10,889 nucleotides of DNA from Comamonadaceae bacterium (lineage in GTDB: Bacteria > Pseudomonadota > Gammaproteobacteria > Burkholderiales > Burkholderiaceae_C). The DNA lies in NCBI GenBank assembly GCA_013298415.1, contig JAAFHN010000049.1:1-10889 (forward strand), read 5' to 3'. Position numbers and translations under genes: made by a program. Positions 1 to 6,313 of this stretch are shown one piece after another. Numbering within the stretch: the first letter of the stretch is position 1; the number at the start of each line of letters is the position of its first letter. The notes beneath the pieces are model-generated. The model searched no databases. It saw nothing but the letters and a program-made list of their open reading frames with translations, and was not told the DNA's origin.

Positions 1-587
1 ATGTCCAGCGCGCCGGCGCTGGAGTAGCGGTCGAGCTTGGTGATGAGGTTGCCGATGGTCGGGTAGCTGTAGTGGAGCATTGGCGCTTTCAACTGAGCCA
101 TGGCACCAGTCACTTCCATCCGCTCATGCACCAGCAAGGGCGTGAAGCGCGCTGAGCTGCGCTTGGCCAAGCGCAGCGTGTAGTCGGGATACCAACCGCT
201 GTGACGGATGAAGCGGCCGCAAAATTGACTCAACCGAGGCAGCCAAAAACCCTGAACCTCTCCTTTGTGAACGCCAGCCAGGGTATCCAGGATTTCCGCG
301 CGAAGTTGAGGAGTCACGCGTTCGTCGGCGTCAATGACCAACACCCACTCCATGGTCGCCAAGTGAAGCAAACGCTGCTTTTGTGGCCCAAAGCCAGGCC
401 AATCGCCATGGATTACCCGCGCGCCTGCCTCGCGCGCCAGTTGGACTGTGTTGTCCGTACTGCCGCTGTCCAAAACGATGATTTCGTCGGCAAATCCGGC
501 CTCTGTCACACAGTTTGCTACATTGTGTGCTTCGTTTTTTGTAGCAATTACCACGCTCAGCGTGGGGCGGTTAGCTTGGGCTACCAT
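1..587 (-). CDS. Family 2 glycosyltransferase, WaaE/KdtX-like (partial, 3' end beyond window)
   Basis: Reading the minus strand from ATG at 587-585 gives 195 uninterrupted codons that run off the left edge. The protein begins MVAQANRPTLSVVIATKNEA, the first strand of a GT-A fold. It continues with ADEIIVLDSGSTDNTV (about residues 33-48) and a DxD-type motif in VIDADERV (D86, D88) expected to bind the metal/nucleotide-sugar. Further on it has the family-typical block RHSGWYPDYTLRL. These match the WaaE/KdtX-type transferases that add a sugar to the inner core of lipopolysaccharide on the cytoplasmic face of the inner membrane; the exact sugar and acceptor cannot be read here. The start is fixed by an in-frame TAA just upstream (596-594). 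There is no good Shine-Dalgarno: GAG lies too close to the ATG. Family members are usually about 250-270 residues, so roughly 55-75 are missing. Family call is confident, specific substrate is not. Confidence 0.85.
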   Translation of the reverse strand, partial: MVAQANRPTLSVVIATKNEAHNVANCVTEAGFADEIIVLDSGSTDNTVQLAREAGARVIHGDWPGFGPQKQRLLHLATMEWVLVIDADERVTPQLRAEILDTLAGVHKGEVQGFWLPRLSQFCGRFIRHSGWYPDYTLRLAKRSSARFTPLLVHERMEVTGAMAQLKAPMLHYSYPTIGNLITKLDRYSSAGALD

Positions 588-595
588 TCTCAGTT

Positions 596-1888
596 ATGAC
601 GCATTTGGATTCCACCCGCCGCGCACTCAGCCTCTGGATGGGAGCGGGCATTGTAGGTGTCGTTCCCGCTAGGGTTGCGGCACAGTTTCGAGTTGAAGTC
701 ACAGGAGTGGGGCTGACTCAGCTGCCAATTGCCTTGCCCAAGTTCCGAGGGGAAGACGCTGCAACCCAAGCGATCTCGGCGATAGTCAACGCTGACCTTG
801 AGCGCAGCGGTCGCTTCCGCAGCGTGCCGCCCGGTGCAGAAGCCATTGACGAAAGCAGCCGATTGGACTTTGCCGCTTGGCGAAAGGCCCAAGCCGATGC
901 CCTGGTGGCAGGCAGCGTGAGTCGTTTGGTGGATGGCCGGTTTGACGTGCGCTATCGGCTGTGGGATGTGGTGCGTGGGGCCGAATTGGGTGGGCAATCG
1001 TTCGCAGGCGCGGCCAGCGACTTGCGCTACATCGCCCACAAGATTGCCGATGCGGTTTACGAGCGCCTCACTGGTGAACGAGGCGTTTTTGCCACTCGGA
1101 TCGCTTACGTCACCAAAAATGGCTCCCGCTTTGCGCTTTGGGTGGCCGATGCGGACGGCGAGAACGCGCAGGCAGCATTGAACAGCGTTGAGCCGATCAT
1201 TTCTCCCTCGTGGTCGCCCAATGGAGCGCAACTGGCCTACGTGTCGTTTGAGTCGCGCAAGCCTGTTGTCTATGTCCATGATGTGGCCAGCGGCAAGCGG
1301 CGTTTGCTGGCCAGCTTTCGAGGCTCAAACAGCGCGCCACGCTTTTCGCCCGACGGGCGGCGAATTGCGCTTACCCTCAGCCGAGACGGCGGCTCGCAAG
1401 TCTTCCTCATGGACGCCAATGGCGGCGAGCCCAAGCGCATCACGCAAGGGGGCAGCATTGACACGGAAGCGGTGTTCGCGCCAGACGGAAGCTCCATTTA
1501 CTTCGTGAGCGACCGAGGTGGCAGCCCTCAAATCTACAGGCAAGCGCTTAGCGGCGGTGAGGCGCAGAGGGTTACATTCAATACGCCCTACAACATATCT
1601 CCTGCCATCAGCCCCGATGGCAAACAAATGGCGCACATCGTCCGTGCCAATGGTGGGTTTCGCTTGCACTTGACTGATCTGAGCACCGGGCAAAGCATGG
1701 CTCTGACCGACTCTAGCGCTGATGAACGCCCTAGCTTCGCACCAAATGGCCGTTTAATTGCCTATGCGAGCCGACAAGATGGCAAAGACGCGCTGATGAC
1801 GACCACTCTCGACGGCAAGGTGAAGGCCCGGCTCGCGGGTGCGCAGGGCGATTTGCGGGAACCGGATTGGGGGCCCTACATCAAGTGA
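596..1888 (+). CDS. tolB: Tol-Pal system protein TolB (periplasmic beta-propeller)
   Basis: A 430-residue periplasmic protein of the Tol-Pal complex. It binds Pal near the outer membrane and links it to the inner-membrane TolQRA motor during cell constriction. Residues 1-30 form a signal peptide ending VAA|Q, with a twin arginine (STRRALSLW) before the hydrophobic stretch. The TolB N-terminal domain covers about 31-140. The C-terminal propeller shows at least five PD40-type repeats (PxxSPDGxxIA pattern) at about residues 204, 248, 292, 336 and 379, spaced about 44 residues apart. The ending REPDWGPY is typical of the family, and the length matches (E. coli TolB is 430). The start is set by an in-frame TAG at 572-574; ATG 596 is the first start codon after it. 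No Shine-Dalgarno is visible. It heads a co-directional run with pal and cpoB, while tolA is not directly upstream. Confidence 0.96.
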   Translation: MTHLDSTRRALSLWMGAGIVGVVPARVAAQFRVEVTGVGLTQLPIALPKFRGEDAATQAISAIVNADLERSGRFRSVPPGAEAIDESSRLDFAAWRKAQADALVAGSVSRLVDGRFDVRYRLWDVVRGAELGGQSFAGAASDLRYIAHKIADAVYERLTGERGVFATRIAYVTKNGSRFALWVADADGENAQAALNSVEPIISPSWSPNGAQLAYVSFESRKPVVYVHDVASGKRRLLASFRGSNSAPRFSPDGRRIALTLSRDGGSQVFLMDANGGEPKRITQGGSIDTEAVFAPDGSSIYFVSDRGGSPQIYRQALSGGEAQRVTFNTPYNISPAISPDGKQMAHIVRANGGFRLHLTDLSTGQSMALTDSSADERPSFAPNGRLIAYASRQDGKDALMTTTLDGKVKARLAGAQGDLREPDWGPYIK

Positions 1889-1990
1889 GTGGTAAGGCCT
1901 CAGCACTTTTGGTGAAGCGGGCCGCAGCCGAATGCCGGATTCTGGGATGATGTGGTCTGGATTTTTTGCTTGGTTTGAACTGGAGGTTCT

Positions 1991-2617
1991 ATGAGGAATG
2001 AGAAATTTGTACGGGCGTTGACGAAAGGCGCTACTTGCTTCGCCGCAGTCGCTCTTTCCCTTCATTTGGCGGGATGCGGCTCGTCTGTGAAGCTCTCAGA
2101 TGGCGCGCCCGTAGAGTCGGGTCGCACGCAAACTGCGACTGCTGCGCCGCCCACGGCGGTGGCCTCCGCACCGGCGAATCTTCCGGCTGCGCAAACGCAA
2201 ACCACGAATCAGCGCGAGGTCGCTGCCGTGAACACGCCAGCCGTAGGCGCTGGCGCAGGCTCAAACGCAGCTACCGCGCCACCCGCCAGCGTCGCTCGAG
2301 TGATCCTGTTCGATTACGACAGCTACGAGATCAAGCCCGAATTCCAAGCGGCACTCGATGCCCACGCACGATTCTTGAAGAGTGCGGCAGTCCGTAAAGT
2401 AAGCCTGGAGGGGCATACCGACGAGCGCGGTGGACGCGAGTACAACCTGGCTCTGGGGCAAAAGCGGTCTGAAGCGGTCGCGCGCGCACTTCGCGCACTT
2501 GGGGTGGCTGATGCGCAGACCGAAGCCGTGAGTTTTGGCAAAGAAAAACCGGCAGCCACGGGTGCCGACGAAGCCACTTGGGCGAAGAACCGTCGAGTGG
2601 AGCTTTTTTACAAATGA
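1991..2617 (+). CDS. pal: Peptidoglycan-associated lipoprotein Pal
   Basis: A 208-residue outer-membrane lipoprotein that binds peptidoglycan and TolB, tethering the outer membrane to the wall. The signal peptide ends in the lipobox L26-A27-G28-C29, so C29 would be lipidated. Residue G30 follows, with no Asp at +2, consistent with outer-membrane sorting. Residues about 37-100 are a low-complexity Ala/Pro/Thr linker. The OmpA-like peptidoglycan-binding domain begins at about 103 (VILFDYDSYEIKP) and contains the signature GHTDERGGREYNLALGQKR (about 141-159), where the Asp and Arg of TDERG bind diaminopimelate. The protein is longer than E. coli Pal (173 residues) mainly because of the linker. 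A strong Shine-Dalgarno (GGAGG, 1982-1986) precedes ATG 1991. The 102-bp gap after tolB holds no clear terminator or promoter, so read-through from tolB is likely. Confidence 0.96.
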   Translation: MRNEKFVRALTKGATCFAAVALSLHLAGCGSSVKLSDGAPVESGRTQTATAAPPTAVASAPANLPAAQTQTTNQREVAAVNTPAVGAGAGSNAATAPPASVARVILFDYDSYEIKPEFQAALDAHARFLKSAAVRKVSLEGHTDERGGREYNLALGQKRSEAVARALRALGVADAQTEAVSFGKEKPAATGADEATWAKNRRVELFYK

Positions 2618-3456
2618 GAATGACAAATCGGTTGAGCTGGCTGAGATTTGCCAGCGTTGTGGGGATCATCGCCGCGAGTGCATGGGCACCCTGTGCGCAT
2701 GCCGGACTTTTTGACGACGAAGAGGCGCGCAAAGCCATTTTGGAATTGCGACAACGGGTGGAGGCCAACCGGTTAGCGGCAGAGCAAGCAGTGCAAAAGC
2801 TTTCTCCCCAGTTCGACGAACTCGGCAAGCGCATCACTGAAGAGAGCAAGAAGGCATCTGAAGATGCCCAAGCTGGCAAGCGCGGTGCGCTCGAGCTGAC
2901 GAATCAATTGGAAGCTCTGCGGGCAGATCTGAGTCGGCAACGAGGCGTGAGTGAGCAACTTTCACGCGAAGTCGCTGAGGCGCAGCGCAGACAAAAAGAC
3001 GTTATCCAGGCGCTTGAAGAGCGCTTGCGCAAGCTCGAGCCGCAGAAGGTTGCGGTGGACGGTAGGGAATTTTTTGCTGAGCCTTCAGAAAAACGTGAAT
3101 TTGACTCGGCCTTGGCCGTGTTCCGTCGAGGTGACTTCGCCCAAGCGACGAACGCATTCGGTGACTTCTCGCGTCGCTACGCGGGTTCGGGTTACCTGAG
3201 TAGCGCGCTGTTTTGGCTTGGCAATGCCCAGTATGCGACCAAGGACTACAAAGAGTCGGTTAACAGCTTTCGGGAGATGCTCAAGCGTTCTCCCGACCAC
3301 CCGCGTGCGGCCGAGGCAATGCTTGGCGTGGCCAATGCCCTGGTTGAGCTCAAAGACGCCAAGAGTGCGAGAACCGCGTACCAGGATCTCGTGACTGCGT
3401 TTCCGCAAAGCGAAGCGGCGGCGTCCGCCAAAGACAAGCTGACGAAATTGCGCTGA
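2614..3456 (+). CDS. cpoB: Cell division coordinator CpoB (YbgF), coiled coil plus TPR
   Basis: A 280-residue periplasmic protein. In E. coli, CpoB coordinates PBP1B peptidoglycan synthesis with Tol-driven outer-membrane constriction. A Sec-type signal peptide ends AHA|G (cleavage after residue 30). Residues about 34-120 are charged and heptad-like (for example EARKAILELRQRVEANRLAAEQAV), fitting the trimerising coiled coil. Residues about 161-280 carry TPR units, recognisable from REFDSALAVFRRGDFAQA, SALFWLGNAQYATKDYKES and AEAMLGVANALVELKDAKSA. The frame is open from further upstream, but ATG 2614 is preferred because it overlaps the pal stop as ATGA (translational coupling), has GGAG about 11 nt upstream, and gives a clean signal peptide. 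ATG 2620, two codons later, is a possible alternative. It follows pal as in most Tol-Pal operons. Confidence 0.93.
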   Translation: MRMTNRLSWLRFASVVGIIAASAWAPCAHAGLFDDEEARKAILELRQRVEANRLAAEQAVQKLSPQFDELGKRITEESKKASEDAQAGKRGALELTNQLEALRADLSRQRGVSEQLSREVAEAQRRQKDVIQALEERLRKLEPQKVAVDGREFFAEPSEKREFDSALAVFRRGDFAQATNAFGDFSRRYAGSGYLSSALFWLGNAQYATKDYKESVNSFREMLKRSPDHPRAAEAMLGVANALVELKDAKSARTAYQDLVTAFPQSEAAASAKDKLTKLR

Positions 3457-3506
3457 GCATGCCTGGTGTGTGCTGCGGTGCGCCGTGAAAAAGCCCGAGG
3501 TTTGGC

Positions 3507-4619
3507 ATGAATGAATTGGAAGTTGCATCCCGCGCGGTGCAGGTGCTTTGGATTGCGTTTGCCGCGTCGGCGGTGTTTGGTGCAGTAGCCCAAAAATCGA
3601 ACTTTTGTACCATGGGTGCGATCAGCGATGCTGTGCTCATGGGTGACTACACGCGCGCCCGTCAATGGGCGTGTGCCGCTGCGGTGGCCTGCATCGGTTT
3701 CGGTGCCCTGGTAGGCGTGGGCTGGATCGATCCGAGCAAGACGCTGTACGCGAGCCCGCGCCTCTTGTGGTTGTCCGCCGCCCTGGGTGGAATCGCCTTC
3801 GGTTTTGGAATGGTTTTGGCTTCGGGTTGCGGCAGCAAAACCCTGGTGCGATTGGGCGCGGGCAATCTCAAATCGCTCGTGGTGCTTCTGGTGATGGGCG
3901 TGAGCGCGTTCGCCACGCTCAAGGGTGTGTCAGCCGTCATCCGCGTGGGCTCTGTTGACAAAGTGGCTATAGACCTTGGCACCAGCTCCAGCGCCTTCAG
4001 CGGAATGGTCGCCGCTGGTTTGAGTTCGGGGGTGGTATATCCCGGGCTCAGCTTGGTGCTTGCTGTGGCCGTTTGGGTTTGGTGCTTCAGCAGCCGCGAA
4101 TTTCGCAAGCCTCTCAACTGGCTCGCAGGCTTTGCCATCGGTGCACTCGTCGCGTTGATGTGGTGGGTGAGCGGTCGCGTTGGCTTCGTGTCGGAGCACC
4201 CGGTCACGTTGGAAGCGGCTTATCTCACGACAGCTTCTGGGCGGATGGAAGCGATGAGCTTCGTCGCTCCAGTCTCTGCCAGCTTGGATTGGCTCATGTT
4301 CTTCAGCGACAAAAGCAAGGTGATCACGCTCGGCGTCGCGTCTGTTTTCGGTGTCCTTCTTGGTTCGTTTGTCACGGCCGTGGCCAGTAAGAGCTTCAGG
4401 TGGGAAGGTTTTCGTGGAGCCCAAGATACCGCCTTGCACATCGTTGGGGCAACTCTGATGGGAGTGGGAGGGGTCACTGCCATGGGGTGCACCGTCGGTC
4501 AAGGGCTTTCAGGTATTTCCACCTTGAGTTGGATGAGCATGGTGGCGGTGCTGGGTATCGTCGCAGGAGGGGTGCTGGGTGTGAAGTTTCAGGCCTGGCT
4601 GCTTGAGCGGTCGATCTGA
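3507..4619 (+). CDS. YeeE/YedE family membrane transporter (thiosulfate/sulfur compound permease type)
   Basis: A 370-residue, very hydrophobic inner-membrane protein with about nine membrane segments (roughly 13-29, 54-73, 87-107, 122-142, 168-198, 205-223, 276-296, 309-328, 342-362). It has the YeeE/YedE hallmarks: QKSNFCTMGAISDAV (C34), ASGCGSKTLVRLGAGN (C108) and AMGCTVGQGLSGIS (C328). In the family member TsuA (YeeE), conserved cysteines line a thiosulfate path. The conservation here supports transport of thiosulfate or a related sulfur (possibly selenium) compound, but the substrate is inferred. No TusA-like partner is fused or adjacent. ATG 3507 is preceded by GAGG with 6 nt spacing. 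The gene lies 50 bp after cpoB and 11 bp before tcdA, in the same direction and with no terminator seen, so it is probably co-transcribed with both. Confidence 0.88.
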   Translation: MNELEVASRAVQVLWIAFAASAVFGAVAQKSNFCTMGAISDAVLMGDYTRARQWACAAAVACIGFGALVGVGWIDPSKTLYASPRLLWLSAALGGIAFGFGMVLASGCGSKTLVRLGAGNLKSLVVLLVMGVSAFATLKGVSAVIRVGSVDKVAIDLGTSSSAFSGMVAAGLSSGVVYPGLSLVLAVAVWVWCFSSREFRKPLNWLAGFAIGALVALMWWVSGRVGFVSEHPVTLEAAYLTTASGRMEAMSFVAPVSASLDWLMFFSDKSKVITLGVASVFGVLLGSFVTAVASKSFRWEGFRGAQDTALHIVGATLMGVGGVTAMGCTVGQGLSGISTLSWMSMVAVLGIVAGGVLGVKFQAWLLERSI

Positions 4620-4630
4620 GGCAACTTGGC

Positions 4631-5509
4631 TTGGCACAGGACCCCTTGACGCCAGCTGCGCCCGACGCCGTCCTCGCCGCACGTGTCCGTGGGCCGCTTG
4701 ATCGCCTGTATGGCCCTAGCGGAGTAGATCGGCTCGTGGCAGCGCATGTCGCGGTGGTGGGGCTTGGAGGGGTGGGCTCCTGGGTCGCCGAGGGCCTTGC
4801 GCGCAGCGGCGTGGGGCGTCTCACCCTGATCGACATGGATCACGTGGCTCCGTCGAATTTGAACCGCCAGGTTCACGCCCTGCAATCCAATCTGGGCCAA
4901 AGCAAGGTAGCAGCTATGCAAGAGCGGGTGCTGGGCTTCGGCATGGCTACAAACGTGCGAGCTGTGGACGAGTTCGTCACGCCCGAAAACTGGCCTGCGC
5001 TTCTTGAGTCCAACGATGTCGATCTTCTGATTGACGCGTGCGACGACTTCACAGCGAAGCTGTGCATGGCTGCGTGGGCGTTGGACACTGGCACGCCCTG
5101 CATCACGGTCGGCGCTGCCGGTGGCAAAAAACAAGCGCATCGAACCCGAATCAGCGACTTGAGCGAAGTCACCCACGACCCTTTGCTGGCAAAACTGCGA
5201 TACACGCTGCGCAAAAGCGGTGGCGCTGCCCGGACGGGACGCATTGGCCTCGTTTGCGTGAGCAGTGATGAGTCGGTCCAAGCTCAGAATTCGGTGTGCG
5301 CTGTGGATCAAAGCGGTAAGCCCTTGCCGCCCGCTGCCCCTGGTGCGCCATTGGCCTGTCATGGCTACGGATCGAGCATTGCTGTGACGGCTTCTTTTGG
5401 GTTCGCCGCTGTTGGCGTGGCTCTGAATTGGCTTTGTGCGGCCCCCTGTGATGACAACGCGAGGCCTGAGCCTAGCCGTCGCTCAGGCTCAGGCATAAGA
5501 CCGGGCTGA
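4631..5509 (+). CDS. tcdA: tRNA threonylcarbamoyladenosine dehydratase TcdA (CsdL)
   Basis: A 292-residue cytoplasmic enzyme of the ThiF/MoeB/E1-like family. TcdA uses ATP to cyclise t6A at tRNA position 37 to ct6A, improving ANN codon decoding. Seen here: the nucleotide-binding glycine motif GLGGVGS (44-50), then IDMDHVAPSNLNRQVHAL with D68, D70, N76, N78, R79 and Q80, then EFVTPENW. Later come the GAAGGKKQAHRTRI loop, RIGLVCVSSDES and the C-terminal helix region TASFGFAAVGVAL, all collinear with E. coli TcdA. The start is TTG 4631, with TGAGG overlapping the yeeE stop 9 nt upstream; no in-frame ATG or GTG lies before the Rossmann fold. The last about 20 residues (DDNARPEPSRRSGSGIRPG) are polar and not family-like, and are encoded by an inverted repeat. 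In E. coli the protein works with the CsdA-CsdE sulfur relay, a possible link to the sulfur permease just upstream. Confidence 0.92.
   Translation: MAQDPLTPAAPDAVLAARVRGPLDRLYGPSGVDRLVAAHVAVVGLGGVGSWVAEGLARSGVGRLTLIDMDHVAPSNLNRQVHALQSNLGQSKVAAMQERVLGFGMATNVRAVDEFVTPENWPALLESNDVDLLIDACDDFTAKLCMAAWALDTGTPCITVGAAGGKKQAHRTRISDLSEVTHDPLLAKLRYTLRKSGGAARTGRIGLVCVSSDESVQAQNSVCAVDQSGKPLPPAAPGAPLACHGYGSSIAVTASFGFAAVGVALNWLCAAPCDDNARPEPSRRSGSGIRPG
5464..5494 (+). repeat. Inverted repeat inside the 3' end of tcdA
   Basis: GCCTGAGCC (5464-5472) is the exact reverse complement of GGCTCAGGC (5486-5494), a 9-bp stem with a 13-nt loop. A second register pairs GCCTGAGC (5464-5471) with GCTCAGGC (5481-5488) around a 9-nt loop, because CTCAGG is duplicated on the right arm. 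No T-run follows directly, so it is not a classical intrinsic terminator alone. It could slow polymerase or protect the 3' end of the tol-tcdA transcript. Confidence 0.6.
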
Positions 5510-5517
5510 GCGCGTCG

Positions 5518-5523
5518 TATAAT
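5518..5523 (+). promoter_or_regulatory. Candidate sigma70 -10 box upstream of rimP
   Basis: A perfect TATAAT stands at 5518-5523, nine bases after the tcdA stop, in an otherwise GC-rich setting. The best -35 candidate with a 17-bp spacer is ATAAGA (5495-5500), which matches TTGACA at only three of six positions, and there is no TG extended -10. Initiation would be expected near 5529-5532, right at the foot of the following hairpin. It may drive the rimP-nusA-infB operon, or be a chance match. Confidence 0.4.
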
Positions 5524-5530
5524 CGAAGGC

Positions 5531-5558
5531 AAAGGTTGGTTTGATCCAGCCTTTTTTT
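5531..5558 (+). terminator. Intrinsic terminator / possible attenuator between tcdA and rimP
   Basis: AAAGGTTGG (5531-5539) pairs with CCAGCCTTT (5546-5554) across a 6-nt loop, a 9-bp stem with one G-U pair. A run of seven T (5552-5558) overlaps and follows the right arm. This is a textbook Rho-independent terminator. It lies 21 bp after the tcdA stop and 135 bp before rimP, so it most simply ends the upstream transcript. Because a TATAAT sits just before it, it could also terminate transcripts begun there. Confidence 0.72.
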
Positions 5559-5693
5559 ATGGGGTCTTCGCACGCTGGACGCCGCAAACCGTTTGTGTTT
5601 GCGCGGTTCCCGCAGCCCTCCATTGCGTTCACCAAACCAGTGGTCGCCGCGTAGGCCTCGGGCCCAAAACGCGATGAAAAAGCGGAGTTTCAA
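5559..5693 (+). promoter_or_regulatory. rimP: Leader region of the rimP-nusA-infB operon
   Basis: This is the untranslated leader between the terminator and the rimP start. It contains a second perfect hairpin, CGCAAAC (5583-5589) with GTTTGCG (5597-5603), 7 bp with a 7-nt loop and no T-run. AACCG/CGGTT (5587-5591 and 5604-5608) offers an overlapping alternative pairing. A 31-codon open frame (ATG 5559 to TAG 5652-5654) lacks a Shine-Dalgarno and is probably not translated. No clear second promoter is visible. GGAG at 5684-5687 is the ribosome site of rimP. In Gammaproteobacteria an initiator tRNA gene (metY) precedes rimP; I see no tRNA here. Confidence 0.4.
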
Positions 5694-6281
5694 TTGAGCT
5701 GGACTGTTGCCGTAGAGCAAGCTGCCAAATCCTTGGGTTTGGAAACGATCGCCATCGAGCGCTCGGGCGGTTTGCTGCGCGTAACGGTCGATTGGCCTTG
5801 GATCGCTGGTCAGGCAGAGCGGTTTGTGTCGGCCGAGGACTGCGAGCGCTTGACGCGTCAGCTGCAGTTTTTGCTTGAGGTTGAGCAAGTTGACTACGCC
5901 AGGCTAGAGGTGTCTTCCCCGGGCATCGATCGCCCTCTGCGACACGAGCAAGATTTCCTGCGATTTGAAGGCGAAGTGGTGGACGTGACGCTGAAGGCGC
6001 CCATCGGCTCTGCGGGTCAGGCAGCGCTTGGCATCGAAGTGGGTGCTACACGCCGAAAGTTTCGGGGCCGCTGCGTTCGCGGCGCTACGGGCTGGGTGTT
6101 GGAGTGTCAGGAGCCACCGATTGGTACGCCAGCGCTGCGGGGTAAACAGAAGCTGCGGGTTGCGCATTACGCGCTTGGCTTCGACATGGCGGAGGTGAAA
6201 GAAGCCCATCTCGCGCCACTTGTGAATTTCAAGGGCCGTCAGCGTGTCGGCGAGTCGACGACGGATGCACAGGTTGAGTGA
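5694..6281 (+). CDS. rimP: Ribosome maturation factor RimP
   Basis: A 195-residue cytoplasmic protein needed for maturation of the 30S ribosomal subunit. The N-terminal domain shows the family pattern LGLETIAIERSGGLLRVTVD (about 14-33), CERLTRQLQFLLEVE and EVSSPGIDRPLRHEQDFLRFEG (S74 to about G93), the last being the most diagnostic block. The C-terminal small beta-barrel covers about 90-185 (VVDVTLKAP, KFRGRCVRG, EVKEAHLAPLVNFKG). The length is slightly above the usual 150-180, mostly from a polar C-terminal tail. The start is TTG 5694, with GGAG (5684-5687) six bases upstream. ATG 5674 is out of frame, and the N-terminus fits the family. It is the first gene of the rimP-nusA-infB operon, 32 bp before nusA. 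Confidence 0.94.
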   Translation: MSWTVAVEQAAKSLGLETIAIERSGGLLRVTVDWPWIAGQAERFVSAEDCERLTRQLQFLLEVEQVDYARLEVSSPGIDRPLRHEQDFLRFEGEVVDVTLKAPIGSAGQAALGIEVGATRRKFRGRCVRGATGWVLECQEPPIGTPALRGKQKLRVAHYALGFDMAEVKEAHLAPLVNFKGRQRVGESTTDAQVE

Positions 6282-6313
6282 TTTGAATTTTTTTGGATTG
6301 AACAGGTACTGCA

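Noticed and set aside
201..599. 132-codon plus-strand open frame at the left edge
   Set aside because: The opposite strand encodes a clear glycosyltransferase with collinear motifs, while the plus frame shows no domain and ends at the tolB start.
590..1279. 229-codon minus-strand open frame opposite tolB
   Set aside because: It covers the well-supported TolB N-terminal domain, the translation resembles no family, and it would clash with the glycosyltransferase promoter region.
1889..1990. Six-T run in the tolB-pal gap as a terminator
   Set aside because: No GC-rich stem of useful length precedes the T-run, only a 4-bp GAAT/ATTC match, so termination is not supported.
5537..5639. Seven-base complementarity between TGGTTTG (5537-5543) and CAAACCA (5633-5639), a possible antiterminator
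   Set aside because: The partner lies downstream of the terminator and would be transcribed too late to prevent termination, so it cannot act as a normal antiterminator.
5510..5693. Initiator tRNA (metY) in front of rimP as in E. coli
   Set aside because: No cloverleaf arms, no T-loop GTTCGA-type sequence and no CAT anticodon arm could be found in this 184-bp gap.
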